Assembly: GCA_934277865.1 (NCBI GenBank)
Contig: CAKQVW010000052.1
Coordinates: 1-11,996, forward strand
Source of the DNA: an uncultured Pseudobdellovibrionaceae bacterium
Lineage (GTDB): Bacteria > Bdellovibrionota > Bdellovibrionia > Bdellovibrionales > JAMPXM01
Length of the DNA: 11,996 bases
Direction: 5' to 3'
Numbering within the stretch: position 1 is the stretch's first letter; every line of letters begins with the position of its first letter. Below, in pieces: positions 1 through 6,874 of this stretch. The notes under the pieces were generated by a model. That model had not been told where the DNA came from and did no database searches. It saw only the letters and a list, made by a program, of their open reading frames with translations. Both the position numbers and the translations under genes were made by a program.

Positions 1-2200
1 TCGCGGGTTTGCTTGCCCCGATCTGTCGGTTCTCGTGGTCATATATTTGAATTCCATTTTTTAGAAGTGCGCGCGCGAAATTTTGACTCTCTAGGTGTTC
101 TGCGACCTGTCTGTAACTGCCGACTAAGAATTTTTTGAGGTCGGTGTGCGACATCGTTTCGAAGTCGGGGGCATCCGTTTTGTTCGGCGATCTATCTGTT
201 TTGACAAATCGAACCGAGCCATCCGGCGTTTTCACCACTTTCAATTTTCCTGATTGGATATTTTCGCTAAGAGGGTTGTCGGCACCGAGGTTGGTAAAAT
301 TGGATCTTCCAGAAGGTTTCGTTTCGGAGGGTTGTTGGCTGGTGCGGTCGACAACTTTTGTTTGCTCGGATGCCTCGGTGGATGCTGCCTGTGCGATCAA
401 TTTTCCCGATCCGCTATTGGGGGCGGCGAAAGGGTTTGGAAATGTAAGGCCTTTGACGTCGGCCACATTTGAAATTTGAAACGGCTTGTCTGCTAGGCTT
501 GCAACCACGAACATCGATTTGTCATTGGCTGTGCTTGCCGATCGAAAAACCTCGCTTGGTTCGACTTTTCTTGCATCCAGTTTTTCAAAGGTCAGCTGCT
601 TGGTGACGGAGTTCGCTGCACGCTCCAGTGTATCGACCAAAACTGTGGCACGATTGGTTTGTGTGACGTCACGACGGCCGCGTGAAGATCCCATTGATTT
701 GGACGTCGTTGGCTCTGGCAGTGGTGCAATCGAGGCGATCGTGCGGCCACTACCGGATGGGCGAGAAGCTGGCGTTTCGCGCGAGCCCGACGCGCCACTG
801 TTGGAAGCCATTCGGCCGAGAGGAACTGCCGGTTGTTGTGTTTCGGCAGGCAAATCCCAAGAAATCGGCGACGTAACCGGCGTCTGCCTCGCCACTTCTG
901 CCAGTGTTTCTTCGCCTTCTTTTCTAAGAGTTGCTTGGAATGAATTCTTCGCAGTGGCGGGTATTCCCACAGACGAATCAAGCATATCGCAGTTTGTAGT
1001 CGCGATGGCTGGCCAGAAGAGGAGATTCAGTTTTGAGATAGATTCTTGCGGTGCAAACGGTCGGCATTCTCCTTGTTGCGCAAAATATTGTGCGGAAGTT
1101 CTCATCGCCTCCGAGCAGACCTGAGTCTGGGAAGGTTTGCATTGGTTTGTAGGCTGTTGCACGCCAAAGCTTTTTGCGAGGTCATTACTGACGAGCAAGT
1201 GTTGTGTTGCGTCGGCCAAATTACCCTTCGCAGTTAAAGTGCCAGCAGTCGCCTGAGTGCGCTCATGAAGCTTTCGCTTTTCCGCTGCAGCCTGCAGGTC
1301 CGAGCATTGTTCACCGAGAGTGCAACACTCTTCAATCAAATCGAGAGGCAATCCATCGCGGATCGGTACGGTGTGAAGCAGCTCATGGAACATCCTTTGT
1401 GCATACGTTTCGCGATCGGGTTTGAGTGTGAGCCGAACAGACATAGCTCTTGTTTTTTCGTTGTATTGACCAGGTTTCGCCTTTTGATCGGCTGTGCACG
1501 AGAGTTTGAGTTTTGGTGCCATCGCGGTGTCATTCAGGGCTTGTTGAATGTGGCCCTGAATGACACCGGATTCGTCTGCGAGTCCATTTCTCTCAAGGCA
1601 GCGAAGGTATTTTGGGAACCCATCTTTCTCTTGAAGGTCAGGCGTTAGGACGTCGGCCGCCGCATTAAAAATCGCATTGCGGTGTGCCTCGGGTACAGAT
1701 GGATCAAAGCAGCTCGCGTCGAAGAATCGCGCTTTGGCGAGTTCGTCTCTACGTTTTGCGATGAGCTCGCCATCTTGAACCGCTGGGCCCAGGGCTCTCA
1801 CGGTTGAAAGTGGGTTCGCTGCAAGTGAAGGGTCAATACAGTGTTCGTCCTCTTTGGGATAGCCGTACGTTTCGAAGCCACGAAATTGAATCATCACCGG
1901 CAGATAAGTCTTTCCGTCCGGGGAGAGAGCAAAGCGTGTCGTGCGATACCCATTTTTCTCTCGTTGAACGATTTCAGCCCGAGTGAATTGACCAAATATG
2001 GGGTGAGAAAAGGTGACCTTTGTGTGTCCGCGAAGCACCGTGTAGCGCGTGGGTACTCCGTAACCAAACGGATCGCTTAGAATTTCGATGGGTTTTGATT
2101 TTGAACTCGCGTGAAGACTATCGCTGAATCCCAGCGTGCTTGAAACGAGAAGGAGGGCCCACAATGCGACTCTGTAGGAATGCTTATTTGTGTGTTGCAT
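1..2200 (-). CDS. Secreted Cys-rich protein with HELLH metalloprotease-like motif (C-terminus beyond window)
   Basis: Reading the minus strand from the ATG at 2200, the frame stays open for 733 codons to the left edge, so the gene is partial at its 3' end. Residues 1-31 form a Sec signal peptide: basic n-region, hydrophobic core ALWALLLV, probable cleavage after LHA. The mature part is Cys-rich, which suits an exported, disulfide-bonded protein. Residues 271-277 read FHELLHT, an HExxH zinc-peptidase signature. E290/E291, just before a CC pair, could supply the third metal ligand as in gluzincins; this is inference. Residues about 450-515 are Ser/Pro/Arg/Thr-rich low complexity, probably a linker, and the remainder is polar without a domain I recognise. 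An in-frame ATG at 2263 would add 21 residues ahead of the signal peptide; neither start has a clear ribosome binding site, and 2200 gives the cleaner signal peptide. The gene is divergent from a secreted serine protease. The open frame is certain; the protease role is moderate confidence. Confidence 0.8.
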   Translation of the reverse strand, partial: MQHTNKHSYRVALWALLLVSSTLGFSDSLHASSKSKPIEILSDPFGYGVPTRYTVLRGHTKVTFSHPIFGQFTRAEIVQREKNGYRTTRFALSPDGKTYLPVMIQFRGFETYGYPKEDEHCIDPSLAANPLSTVRALGPAVQDGELIAKRRDELAKARFFDASCFDPSVPEAHRNAIFNAAADVLTPDLQEKDGFPKYLRCLERNGLADESGVIQGHIQQALNDTAMAPKLKLSCTADQKAKPGQYNEKTRAMSVRLTLKPDRETYAQRMFHELLHTVPIRDGLPLDLIEECCTLGEQCSDLQAAAEKRKLHERTQATAGTLTAKGNLADATQHLLVSNDLAKSFGVQQPTNQCKPSQTQVCSEAMRTSAQYFAQQGECRPFAPQESISKLNLLFWPAIATTNCDMLDSSVGIPATAKNSFQATLRKEGEETLAEVARQTPVTSPISWDLPAETQQPAVPLGRMASNSGASGSRETPASRPSGSGRTIASIAPLPEPTTSKSMGSSRGRRDVTQTNRATVLVDTLERAANSVTKQLTFEKLDARKVEPSEVFRSASTANDKSMFVVASLADKPFQISNVADVKGLTFPNPFAAPNSGSGKLIAQAASTEASEQTKVVDRTSQQPSETKPSGRSNFTNLGADNPLSENIQSGKLKVVKTPDGSVRFVKTDRSPNKTDAPDFETMSHTDLKKFLVGSYRQVAEHLESQNFARALLKNGIQIYDHENRQIGASKPA

Positions 2201-2429
2201 AGCTACCGGTTTATCGGAGATCCGGGAGGACTTTCCGAGGCTAGGTAAACCCTTGAGAAACATAAGTGTTTCTAGGTGCTTGTCTCGTTTTGAGACGGTG
2301 ACTTTGGTGGGTCTTTCGAGCCGAAAATGGTCCCTTGGCTTGAACTGACACATGGCTAATTTTGAGCTGAAGCTAGAAATCCTGAGTGCGCATCTTGCTC
2401 TAAGAACAGTCATAACCGGGGGCAACGAG
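2201..2429. promoter_or_regulatory. Divergent intergenic region with two small hairpins
   Basis: This 229-base gap separates the starts of the two divergent exported-protein genes and should carry both promoters. Two inverted repeats are visible: AGAAAC/GTTTCT (2256-2261 and 2268-2273, 6-base loop) and GTCTC/GAGAC (2282-2286 and 2292-2296, loop GTTTT). Neither is followed by a T-tract, so they look like operator or RNA-leader elements rather than terminators. I see no convincing -35/-10 pair; TTGGCT (2335-2340) with TAATTT (2357-2362) toward the plus-strand gene is only a weak match. Confidence 0.4.
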
Positions 2430-3347
2430 ATGAAAAACATGGCGAAACATAATCTCTCAAAATCAACAGCAGCAATCTTCGCAATTTTGTCTATCTTTTC
2501 GATAGCGGAAGTCGCCCTCGCAAAATCGACTCGCAAGTTTTTGGATTCTTCGCATCCTCTGGCGAAAGCCGTGGCCGCTGTAAGTCAAAAAGGCGGGAAA
2601 GGTCTGCTCGGAAATGGAGTCATCGTAGGAGATGGTGGATGCTTCGTTTTGACAAATGCTCACGTGGCATTTGGAAAATCAAAGGATGAGAGCGGCCGAG
2701 TAGAACTTATTGAGCAAGTTAAAGTCGGCCACGAGGTAATGGTCAACGTCGACTTCGATTCGAAATCGGGCACATTTAGAAAGGCCTTAAAGGCAAGTGT
2801 AGTTGAATTCGGAAACTACGAATCCGATACTCGCCGTGGTCGTTCCGAAGATGTAGCTCTTTTAAAGTTGGAAACCTGTCTTGGTCCTGGATATGGCATA
2901 GCAAACTTTGAGCAGGATGCTGAAACGAAAAGAATCCCTGTAGGTAAACTGAGCACCGTTTCAATTTCCGATATAAACGGAAAAGTAGGGATCGTTGTTG
3001 AAGATGAATGCAGCCCCTTCGAAGGAGTGGAAGGAAATCCTGCCGCAATCTCACCGATTACTGGGCTTGCAGTTACAAATTGTCATCTTCAAGAGGGTAT
3101 GTCGGGAAGTATGCTTCTAGCTTCGGACTCGTCTGGTAGCACGCGTTTGGTGGGTATTAACCAAGGAAAAGATCAGATGGCTGACGGCAGCGTTGTTTCT
3201 GTCGCTGTCTACGCACGCAAGTTCAATAAGGTTCTCGCGTCGGTGCTTGGTGAGGGGCCATTTGCTTCTTCGAATATCGCAGGTGATCGTCGCCCTCAAA
3301 CGGAGCAGACGGCAATGGCTCCGGCTGGTCGTACAGTCGTACGTTGA
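2430..3347 (+). CDS. Secreted trypsin-like serine protease (S1 / Trypsin_2 type)
   Basis: This is a 305-residue exported serine protease. Residues 1-31 are a Sec signal peptide with a hydrophobic stretch (AAIFAILSIFSIAEV) and cleavage after ALA. The catalytic triad is visible in the right order and context: H78 in LTNAHVAF, D141 in EDVALLKL and S225 in GMSGS, equivalent to the GDSGG motif. A Cys shortly before the Ser (C218) and C194 could form the usual loop disulfide. The sequence G62-N-G-V-I-V followed by C71-F-V-L-T-N-A-H matches the first beta strands of trypsin-like peptidases. The last 25 residues are a polar tail. I chose ATG 2430 because it gives a clean signal peptide and has GGGGG (2418-2422) 7 bases upstream; the in-frame ATG at 2352 would bury the signal. 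It acts in the periplasm or outside the cell, substrate unknown. A terminator follows, so it is probably a single-gene transcript. Confidence 0.88.
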   Translation: MKNMAKHNLSKSTAAIFAILSIFSIAEVALAKSTRKFLDSSHPLAKAVAAVSQKGGKGLLGNGVIVGDGGCFVLTNAHVAFGKSKDESGRVELIEQVKVGHEVMVNVDFDSKSGTFRKALKASVVEFGNYESDTRRGRSEDVALLKLETCLGPGYGIANFEQDAETKRIPVGKLSTVSISDINGKVGIVVEDECSPFEGVEGNPAAISPITGLAVTNCHLQEGMSGSMLLASDSSGSTRLVGINQGKDQMADGSVVSVAVYARKFNKVLASVLGEGPFASSNIAGDRRPQTEQTAMAPAGRTVVR

Positions 3348-3362
3348 TCTCAAACTTGAGAT
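3347..3362. repeat. Perfect inverted repeat at the protease stop codon
   Basis: ATCTCAA and TTGAGAT pair perfectly around a 2-base centre, beginning at the last base of the stop codon. It lies just before the terminator and may act as a protein-binding palindrome or simply as the outer part of the 3' structure. Confidence 0.4.
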
Positions 3363-3369
3363 TCAAAAG

Positions 3370-3411
3370 AAAGCCCGAAGCCTTGTGGCTTGGGGCCTTT
3401 GTCGTTTTTTT
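3370..3411 (+). terminator. Rho-independent terminator after the serine protease gene
   Basis: AAGCC (3378-3382) pairs with GGCTT (3387-3391) around loop TTGT. The stem is extended by GCCC (3373-3376) with GGGC (3393-3396) across one mismatch, then AAA/TTT with a bulged C. A run of seven T (3405-3411) follows after GTCG. It separates the protease from the lipoprotein genes downstream. Confidence 0.75.
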
Positions 3412-3631
3412 GTCCACTTCGGTAGAAAGTTCTCCGATCTCGAAGGAACGGACTCCGCTAGGTGTGCGATTCAATATTTGCTCGAATGAAGTCTCATAAA
3501 ATCGCGATGAGAGCCTATTGTTAAAGGAGTTTGCGTGGCCCAGTTGTCCTTTTGGCAAGGCAATTGCTCAGGTACACCTGGTTGATTTTCTTCACAAATC
3601 GCTTGTGAATTTCCAATCGGGAGCGGAGAGC
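3412..3631 (+). promoter_or_regulatory. Leader/promoter region of the lipoprotein pair with two inverted repeats
   Basis: No convincing gene lies here. TCTCAT/ATGAGA (3492-3497, 3507-3512) forms a 6-bp stem around TCGCGA. A stronger repeat, TTCACAA-N5-TTGTGAA (3591-3609), ends 22 bases before the lipoprotein start codon. TTGATT at 3582-3587 with TGTGAAT at 3604-3610 is a weak possible promoter that would overlap this repeat, so the repeat could be an operator. The upstream in-frame start at 3518 is unlikely to be used because the downstream ATG at 3632 begins a textbook lipoprotein signal. Confidence 0.4.
3591..3609. promoter_or_regulatory. Palindromic operator-like site TTCACAA-N5-TTGTGAA
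   Basis: A perfect 7-bp inverted repeat with a 5-base spacer (ATCGC) lies immediately upstream of the first collagen-like lipoprotein gene. No T-tract follows, so it is not a terminator. Its size and symmetry resemble a binding site for a dimeric helix-turn-helix regulator, or a leader hairpin just ahead of the ribosome binding site. No counterpart occurs upstream of the second copy, which fits the two genes being read as one transcript. Confidence 0.4.
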
Positions 3632-3727
3632 ATGTCGCGCATAATTCAAGTCTTGATGATTTCGCAAATCGCTCTGGCGGCGGGCTGCGCCTTCAAAGAG
3701 GACACTGGTCCCGAAAAACCAGAGACC
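3617..3727 (+). repeat. Near-identical 5' cassette, copy 1 (RBS plus first 32 codons)
   Basis: This 111-base stretch recurs at 4902-5012 with only three mismatches (3674, 3691 and 3707 by the constant offset of 1285), all silent at the protein level. It spans the GGGAG ribosome binding site, the lipoprotein signal peptide, the lipidated Cys and the start of the linker. Identity drops sharply after codon 32: the next codons still encode nearly the same residues but with many synonymous changes. Confidence 0.9.
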
Positions 3728-4885
3728 CAACCTAGTGATGTGATCGAGACAATCGAGAAGGGCCGCGAAGCTCAAGCGAAAAACCTCACCCTTGCACCGG
3801 GCGAGGCGAAGCTCGAGTTCTTGGAGGGCGCAGCGGGATTCTACTTTGCCCGATTGAGCTGGCCGGATCGGGTGCCGCGGGTGCAAGTCACAAAGTCAGA
3901 TGATGCAAGACCGATATTGGTCGCAGACAAAAATGAATATACGGAGATTGTGACAGCCGGGCAAAAAGTCTCGTTTGGTTTGGCTATCGCCGACGCCATG
4001 GGGATCACAATTCAATCGATCAGGCTTGATGGAACAGCTCCGAAGGATCTGCAGGTTGCAGAAGTTCGAAAATTGGATCAGGACACATTGCTTAAGTACA
4101 ACCGAATTTTCTTCTACGAGGGAGGGAAGTTTGTTTCTAACGGGTACAATTTGTCAATTGAAGCAAAAAAGCTAATCTTCGTAGAGAAGGTTAAACAAGG
4201 ATCGAAGGAAACTTTCTTTGATGGCGCGCACATCATAACTCATTACCCTGATACTTTCTTGAATGGCGAGATCCGTCGCGAAAATTCGAAAATCAATATT
4301 GATGCTGACTATGCTGAGGGCGAGTTGGTGTTGATGATGATCGGGCCCCATGGGCGAAATGGAAAAAGTGGCAACGTGTTGGCGAAGGAGCGAGGTCTTT
4401 CGCTTTCAGTGCGTGACGCGGCTCTGGCTGGCGCTAAAGGTAATGATGGTGTCGGTTTGATTTCCGGAAGGCCTTGTATGAGAGGCATGGAAGGCATGGA
4501 TATCGTGTGCGAGCAGCCGCGACCCTTCTGCAGCGTTCAGCCGACTTCGGGCTTGCCCGGAAAAAAAGGTGCGCAAGGCCTAAAAGGCGAACCCGGTGAA
4601 GACGGTGGAGACACCGGTTCTGTGTATTTCAAAGTGGCCGATCACAGTAAATTTAAAGTTCTGATTTATTCGCGACCGGGAAAGCCTGGTGCTCCAGGGC
4701 CCGGTGGAGATGGTTTCCTTGGTGGAGCAGGTGGCCAGCCGGGCGCAGCTCCGGAAGGATGTGTCGCCGCGTCTGCTGGGCCGAATGGGCCTAATGGAGA
4801 CAAAGGTCCAAACGGATCGGACGGTCGTGAAGGACGAATAGGACCCTATGAAAGCTCATTCCCCATTTCGGAACGTGCGTTTTAA
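3632..4885 (+). CDS. Collagen-like (Gly-X-Y) outer-membrane lipoprotein, paralog 1
   Basis: This is a 417-residue predicted lipoprotein. Residues 1-19 end in the lipobox L15-A-A-G-C19, so C19 should be lipidated; the residue after it is Ala rather than Asp, which by the E. coli rule favours the outer membrane. Residues 20-50 form a charged linker. Residues about 55-235 look like beta-rich globular sequence of unknown family. The C-terminal third carries Gly-X-Y runs: seven triplets from G307, a shorter irregular block around 350-371, and eight triplets from G383 to G404. The linker GSVYFKVADHSKF (329-341) separates the first two blocks and is conserved in the paralog. Cysteines 282, 293, 300 and 377 have counterparts there too. 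Start ATG 3632 is chosen for the lipobox and GGGAG 8 bases upstream. No terminator separates it from the second copy 31 bases downstream, so the two are probably co-transcribed. Function unknown; surface fibre or adhesin is a guess. Confidence 0.85.
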   Translation: MSRIIQVLMISQIALAAGCAFKEDTGPEKPETQPSDVIETIEKGREAQAKNLTLAPGEAKLEFLEGAAGFYFARLSWPDRVPRVQVTKSDDARPILVADKNEYTEIVTAGQKVSFGLAIADAMGITIQSIRLDGTAPKDLQVAEVRKLDQDTLLKYNRIFFYEGGKFVSNGYNLSIEAKKLIFVEKVKQGSKETFFDGAHIITHYPDTFLNGEIRRENSKINIDADYAEGELVLMMIGPHGRNGKSGNVLAKERGLSLSVRDAALAGAKGNDGVGLISGRPCMRGMEGMDIVCEQPRPFCSVQPTSGLPGKKGAQGLKGEPGEDGGDTGSVYFKVADHSKFKVLIYSRPGKPGAPGPGGDGFLGGAGGQPGAAPEGCVAASAGPNGPNGDKGPNGSDGREGRIGPYESSFPISERAF

Positions 4886-4901
4886 ATCTATTTACAATGA
4901 T

Positions 4902-5012
4902 TCGGGAGCGGAGAGCATGTCGCGCATAATTCAAGTCTTGATGATTTCGCAAATCGCTCTTGCGGCGGGCTGCGCATTCAAAGAGGACACTGGCCCCGAA
5001 AAACCAGAGACC
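4902..5012 (+). repeat. Near-identical 5' cassette, copy 2
   Basis: This is the partner of 3617-3727: 108 of 111 bases match, counted by eye. The boundary is sharp on both sides, directly upstream of the ribosome binding site and directly after codon 32. Confidence 0.9.
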
Positions 5013-6179
5013 AAGCCATCTGACGTGATTGAGGCGATTGAAAAAGGGCGTGAGGCGCAGGCGCCTGAGTTGGCCGCAGCTTTAAAAAATGCCAGGTTGG
5101 TTTTCGAAGAGCTGCCTATGCCAGATCAATATATAGCGCGTCTCGAATGGCCTCCTGCTCTGAAAAGGGTTGTGCTTTTAAAGCACGACGATAATAGGGA
5201 TAGAGCGATTGTAAATGGAACTGAATTCACTGAGCGGGTCATAGGCGGAACGACTGTCTCGTACATAATTAAGGTTCAGGATGCATTTGGTACAACGATG
5301 TTCACGAGAGAGTTTGTGGAGACAGTGCCAAAGGATCAGGTCGTTATTGGGCGGAAAATTCTAACTGAGGATACGAACTGGTCAAAGAGAAACAGAGTCT
5401 TCTTTCTGAAGAACAGTCAGATTTTGTTGAATGGTTTCAGTCTTTCAATTGGGGCAAAAAAAATTCTGATTGCCGAAAATGAAAAGGGAGATAAATCGCC
5501 GAGTGAATATGCGCACATTTTGACGAATGAGCCGCATGCTTTGGTGGCGAACGGTCGGGTCGGCGGTTCGATTATAAACATCCAAGCGGAGCGTGCCGAA
5601 GGTAATTTGATCGTTCACCTGATGGGTGCGAAGGGGCTCCCAGGGAAAAGCGGGGCTCAAAAAATTAAGGAGGGTGGCCTCTCCTTGGATACGCCGAACC
5701 CAGCGAAACGTGGAATACCTGGTCAGCCAGGCAGAAGTCGGATTAGGGCGATGCCATGTAGCGGGACGAGTGGCGACATACCATGCGACTCTCAAGTCGT
5801 ATGCGATGCTGCACCAACAAATGGAGGACCGGGCCACACTGGTGACCCGGGGCCTTCAGGCGACCGTGGTGGAACTGGGGCGAAATCCGGTTCGGTCTAC
5901 TTTGACGTTAAAGATCACAGCGAATTCACAGCAACGGTTTATTTCACCAGGGGGCCCGGCGGTGACGGAGGCGAAGGCAGTGCAGTTGGATTTGTCGGCG
6001 GATTAGGTGGTGATGCCGGTGCGCCTGCCAATGGATGCCCTTCTGCTGGATCAGGTCCGCAAGGACTTCGAGGCGGAAAAGGTTCAAACGGCGCAAGAGG
6101 TGAAGAAGGAGAAGTGGGAGACATGAGAGGAAACGGCGTTAATCTCATTCCGATTCCTTACGAACTGCCTTCGAAATAA
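4917..6179 (+). CDS. Collagen-like (Gly-X-Y) outer-membrane lipoprotein, paralog 2
   Basis: This 420-residue tandem paralog of the preceding gene has the same lipobox (LAAGC, C19) and the same first 32 residues. The globular part (about 55-235) is recognisably homologous but strongly diverged, with matching landmarks such as KRNRVFF (157-163), GFSLSIGAKK (173-182) and AERAEGNLIV (224-233). Gly-X-Y stretches occur at 237-246, 266-272, 303-321 (seven triplets) and 380-401 (eight triplets). Between the last two lie GSVYFDVKDHSEF (325-337) and a very Gly-rich segment (346-368). Cysteines 281, 290, 296 and 374 match those of paralog 1. ATG 4917 has GGGAG 8 bases upstream; the in-frame ATG at 4848 overlaps the upstream gene and would mask the signal peptide. 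It ends 20 bases from the convergent PAP2 gene, with no clear terminator between them. Confidence 0.85.
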   Translation: MSRIIQVLMISQIALAAGCAFKEDTGPEKPETKPSDVIEAIEKGREAQAPELAAALKNARLVFEELPMPDQYIARLEWPPALKRVVLLKHDDNRDRAIVNGTEFTERVIGGTTVSYIIKVQDAFGTTMFTREFVETVPKDQVVIGRKILTEDTNWSKRNRVFFLKNSQILLNGFSLSIGAKKILIAENEKGDKSPSEYAHILTNEPHALVANGRVGGSIINIQAERAEGNLIVHLMGAKGLPGKSGAQKIKEGGLSLDTPNPAKRGIPGQPGRSRIRAMPCSGTSGDIPCDSQVVCDAAPTNGGPGHTGDPGPSGDRGGTGAKSGSVYFDVKDHSEFTATVYFTRGPGGDGGEGSAVGFVGGLGGDAGAPANGCPSAGSGPQGLRGGKGSNGARGEEGEVGDMRGNGVNLIPIPYELPSK

Positions 6180-6199
6180 GAAGTGTCGACTTTAACGGT

Positions 6200-6874
6200 T
6201 TAGCGCGGGCGGGGGAAGAAGAGTCGGGACATGGTGTAGGCGAGAAGGGCGCCTGCGAAGACGTCTGCTAAGTAGTGTTGTTTGATGAGCACGGCGCTGG
6301 CGGCGACAAGAAAGCTTGAGAGCGCGTGAAATACGACGACGGCGAGACCGGCTCGGTTTTTTGAGATGCTCGCGCCTGGCGCGCTGAATACCCAATCTGC
6401 CGAATATCGCAGATAAAAAAGCGCCAAGATACAGGTCTGACCGACGTGTAGGCTGGGGAATGTGTTGTACGGGTGATCTGCCCGGAAGAGAAGATCCAAG
6501 ACAAAATGAAAGACACCTTCTACCGGCACAGCATGTGGCCGGTCGATGGGTGTCGGAAACAACACGAAGATCAGATAAGAAATCGTGTTCATGGCCGCTT
6601 GACCAAGCGACAAGCGATTTAAGGCCTCTGCTGAACGCGAGAAAAAAAGTGGCGTCAGCAAAAGCGGGTAATACATCACATAGAAGATAACCGTCCAAGG
6701 CACAAACGGAAGAGCGTGATCGAACTCCGTCGCGATTGGGAGAGCAGGTCGCCCCCAAGGGTTGATCGCCGCGAATTCATTCGTTCCGAGATAGCCGACG
6801 AGAAGATAGAGAAGACCTAAAATATAAATGAGGCGCGCTCGCACCAAAGCGGAACTTAGGTTCAATGCTCTCAT
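6200..6874 (-). CDS. PAP2_3-type membrane phosphatase / lipid phosphotransferase
   Basis: This 224-residue polytopic membrane protein belongs to the PAP2 superfamily, which removes or transfers phosphate-linked head groups at the membrane. Hydrophobic segments lie around 14-30, 60-78, 97-107, 144-155, 176-197 and 202-215. The catalytic signatures are FPTPIDRP (106-113, with R112), NTFPSLH (137-143, with H143) and KQHYLADV (198-205, with H200 and D204). The PSLH form instead of PSGH, and the motif ending QHYLADV, resemble the PAP2_3 branch (inositol-phosphoceramide-synthase-like) more than classic phosphatidate phosphatases. The Lys of the usual KxxxxxxRP motif is absent (L105 at that position). 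Its ATG overlaps the stop of the upstream fusion gene by ATGA, so translation should be coupled. It is the last gene of a three-gene minus-strand operon. The family is clear; the substrate is unknown. Confidence 0.85.
   Translation of the reverse strand: MRALNLSSALVRARLIYILGLLYLLVGYLGTNEFAAINPWGRPALPIATEFDHALPFVPWTVIFYVMYYPLLLTPLFFSRSAEALNRLSLGQAAMNTISYLIFVLFPTPIDRPHAVPVEGVFHFVLDLLFRADHPYNTFPSLHVGQTCILALFYLRYSADWVFSAPGASISKNRAGLAVVVFHALSSFLVAASAVLIKQHYLADVFAGALLAYTMSRLFFPRPR

Noticed and set aside
486..1124. A 212-codon open frame on the plus strand
   Set aside because: It lies antisense to the long minus-strand exported protein, which has a signal peptide and HELLH motif; the plus-strand translation shows no domain or start signals.
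3518..3631. N-terminal extension of the first lipoprotein from the ATG at 3518
   Set aside because: It would bury the lipobox 57 residues inside the protein, it is not shared with paralog 2, and the ribosome binding site lies before ATG 3632.
4540..6140. Tandem DNA repeat or CRISPR-like array in the Gly-rich gene ends
   Set aside because: The periodicity is at codon level (Gly every third residue) with varied bases; there are no constant-length identical repeats with spacers. No tRNA, rRNA or insertion sequence was seen in the window either.
5939..6148. Pro-rich open frame on the minus strand opposite the second lipoprotein
   Set aside because: Proline richness is the complement of the Gly-rich codons in the Gly-X-Y repeat; it is a composition artefact.
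6192..6758. A 188-codon minus-strand frame overlapping the PAP2 gene
   Set aside because: The other minus-strand frame (6200-6874) encodes all PAP2 motifs and overlaps the upstream stop by ATGA; this frame has none.
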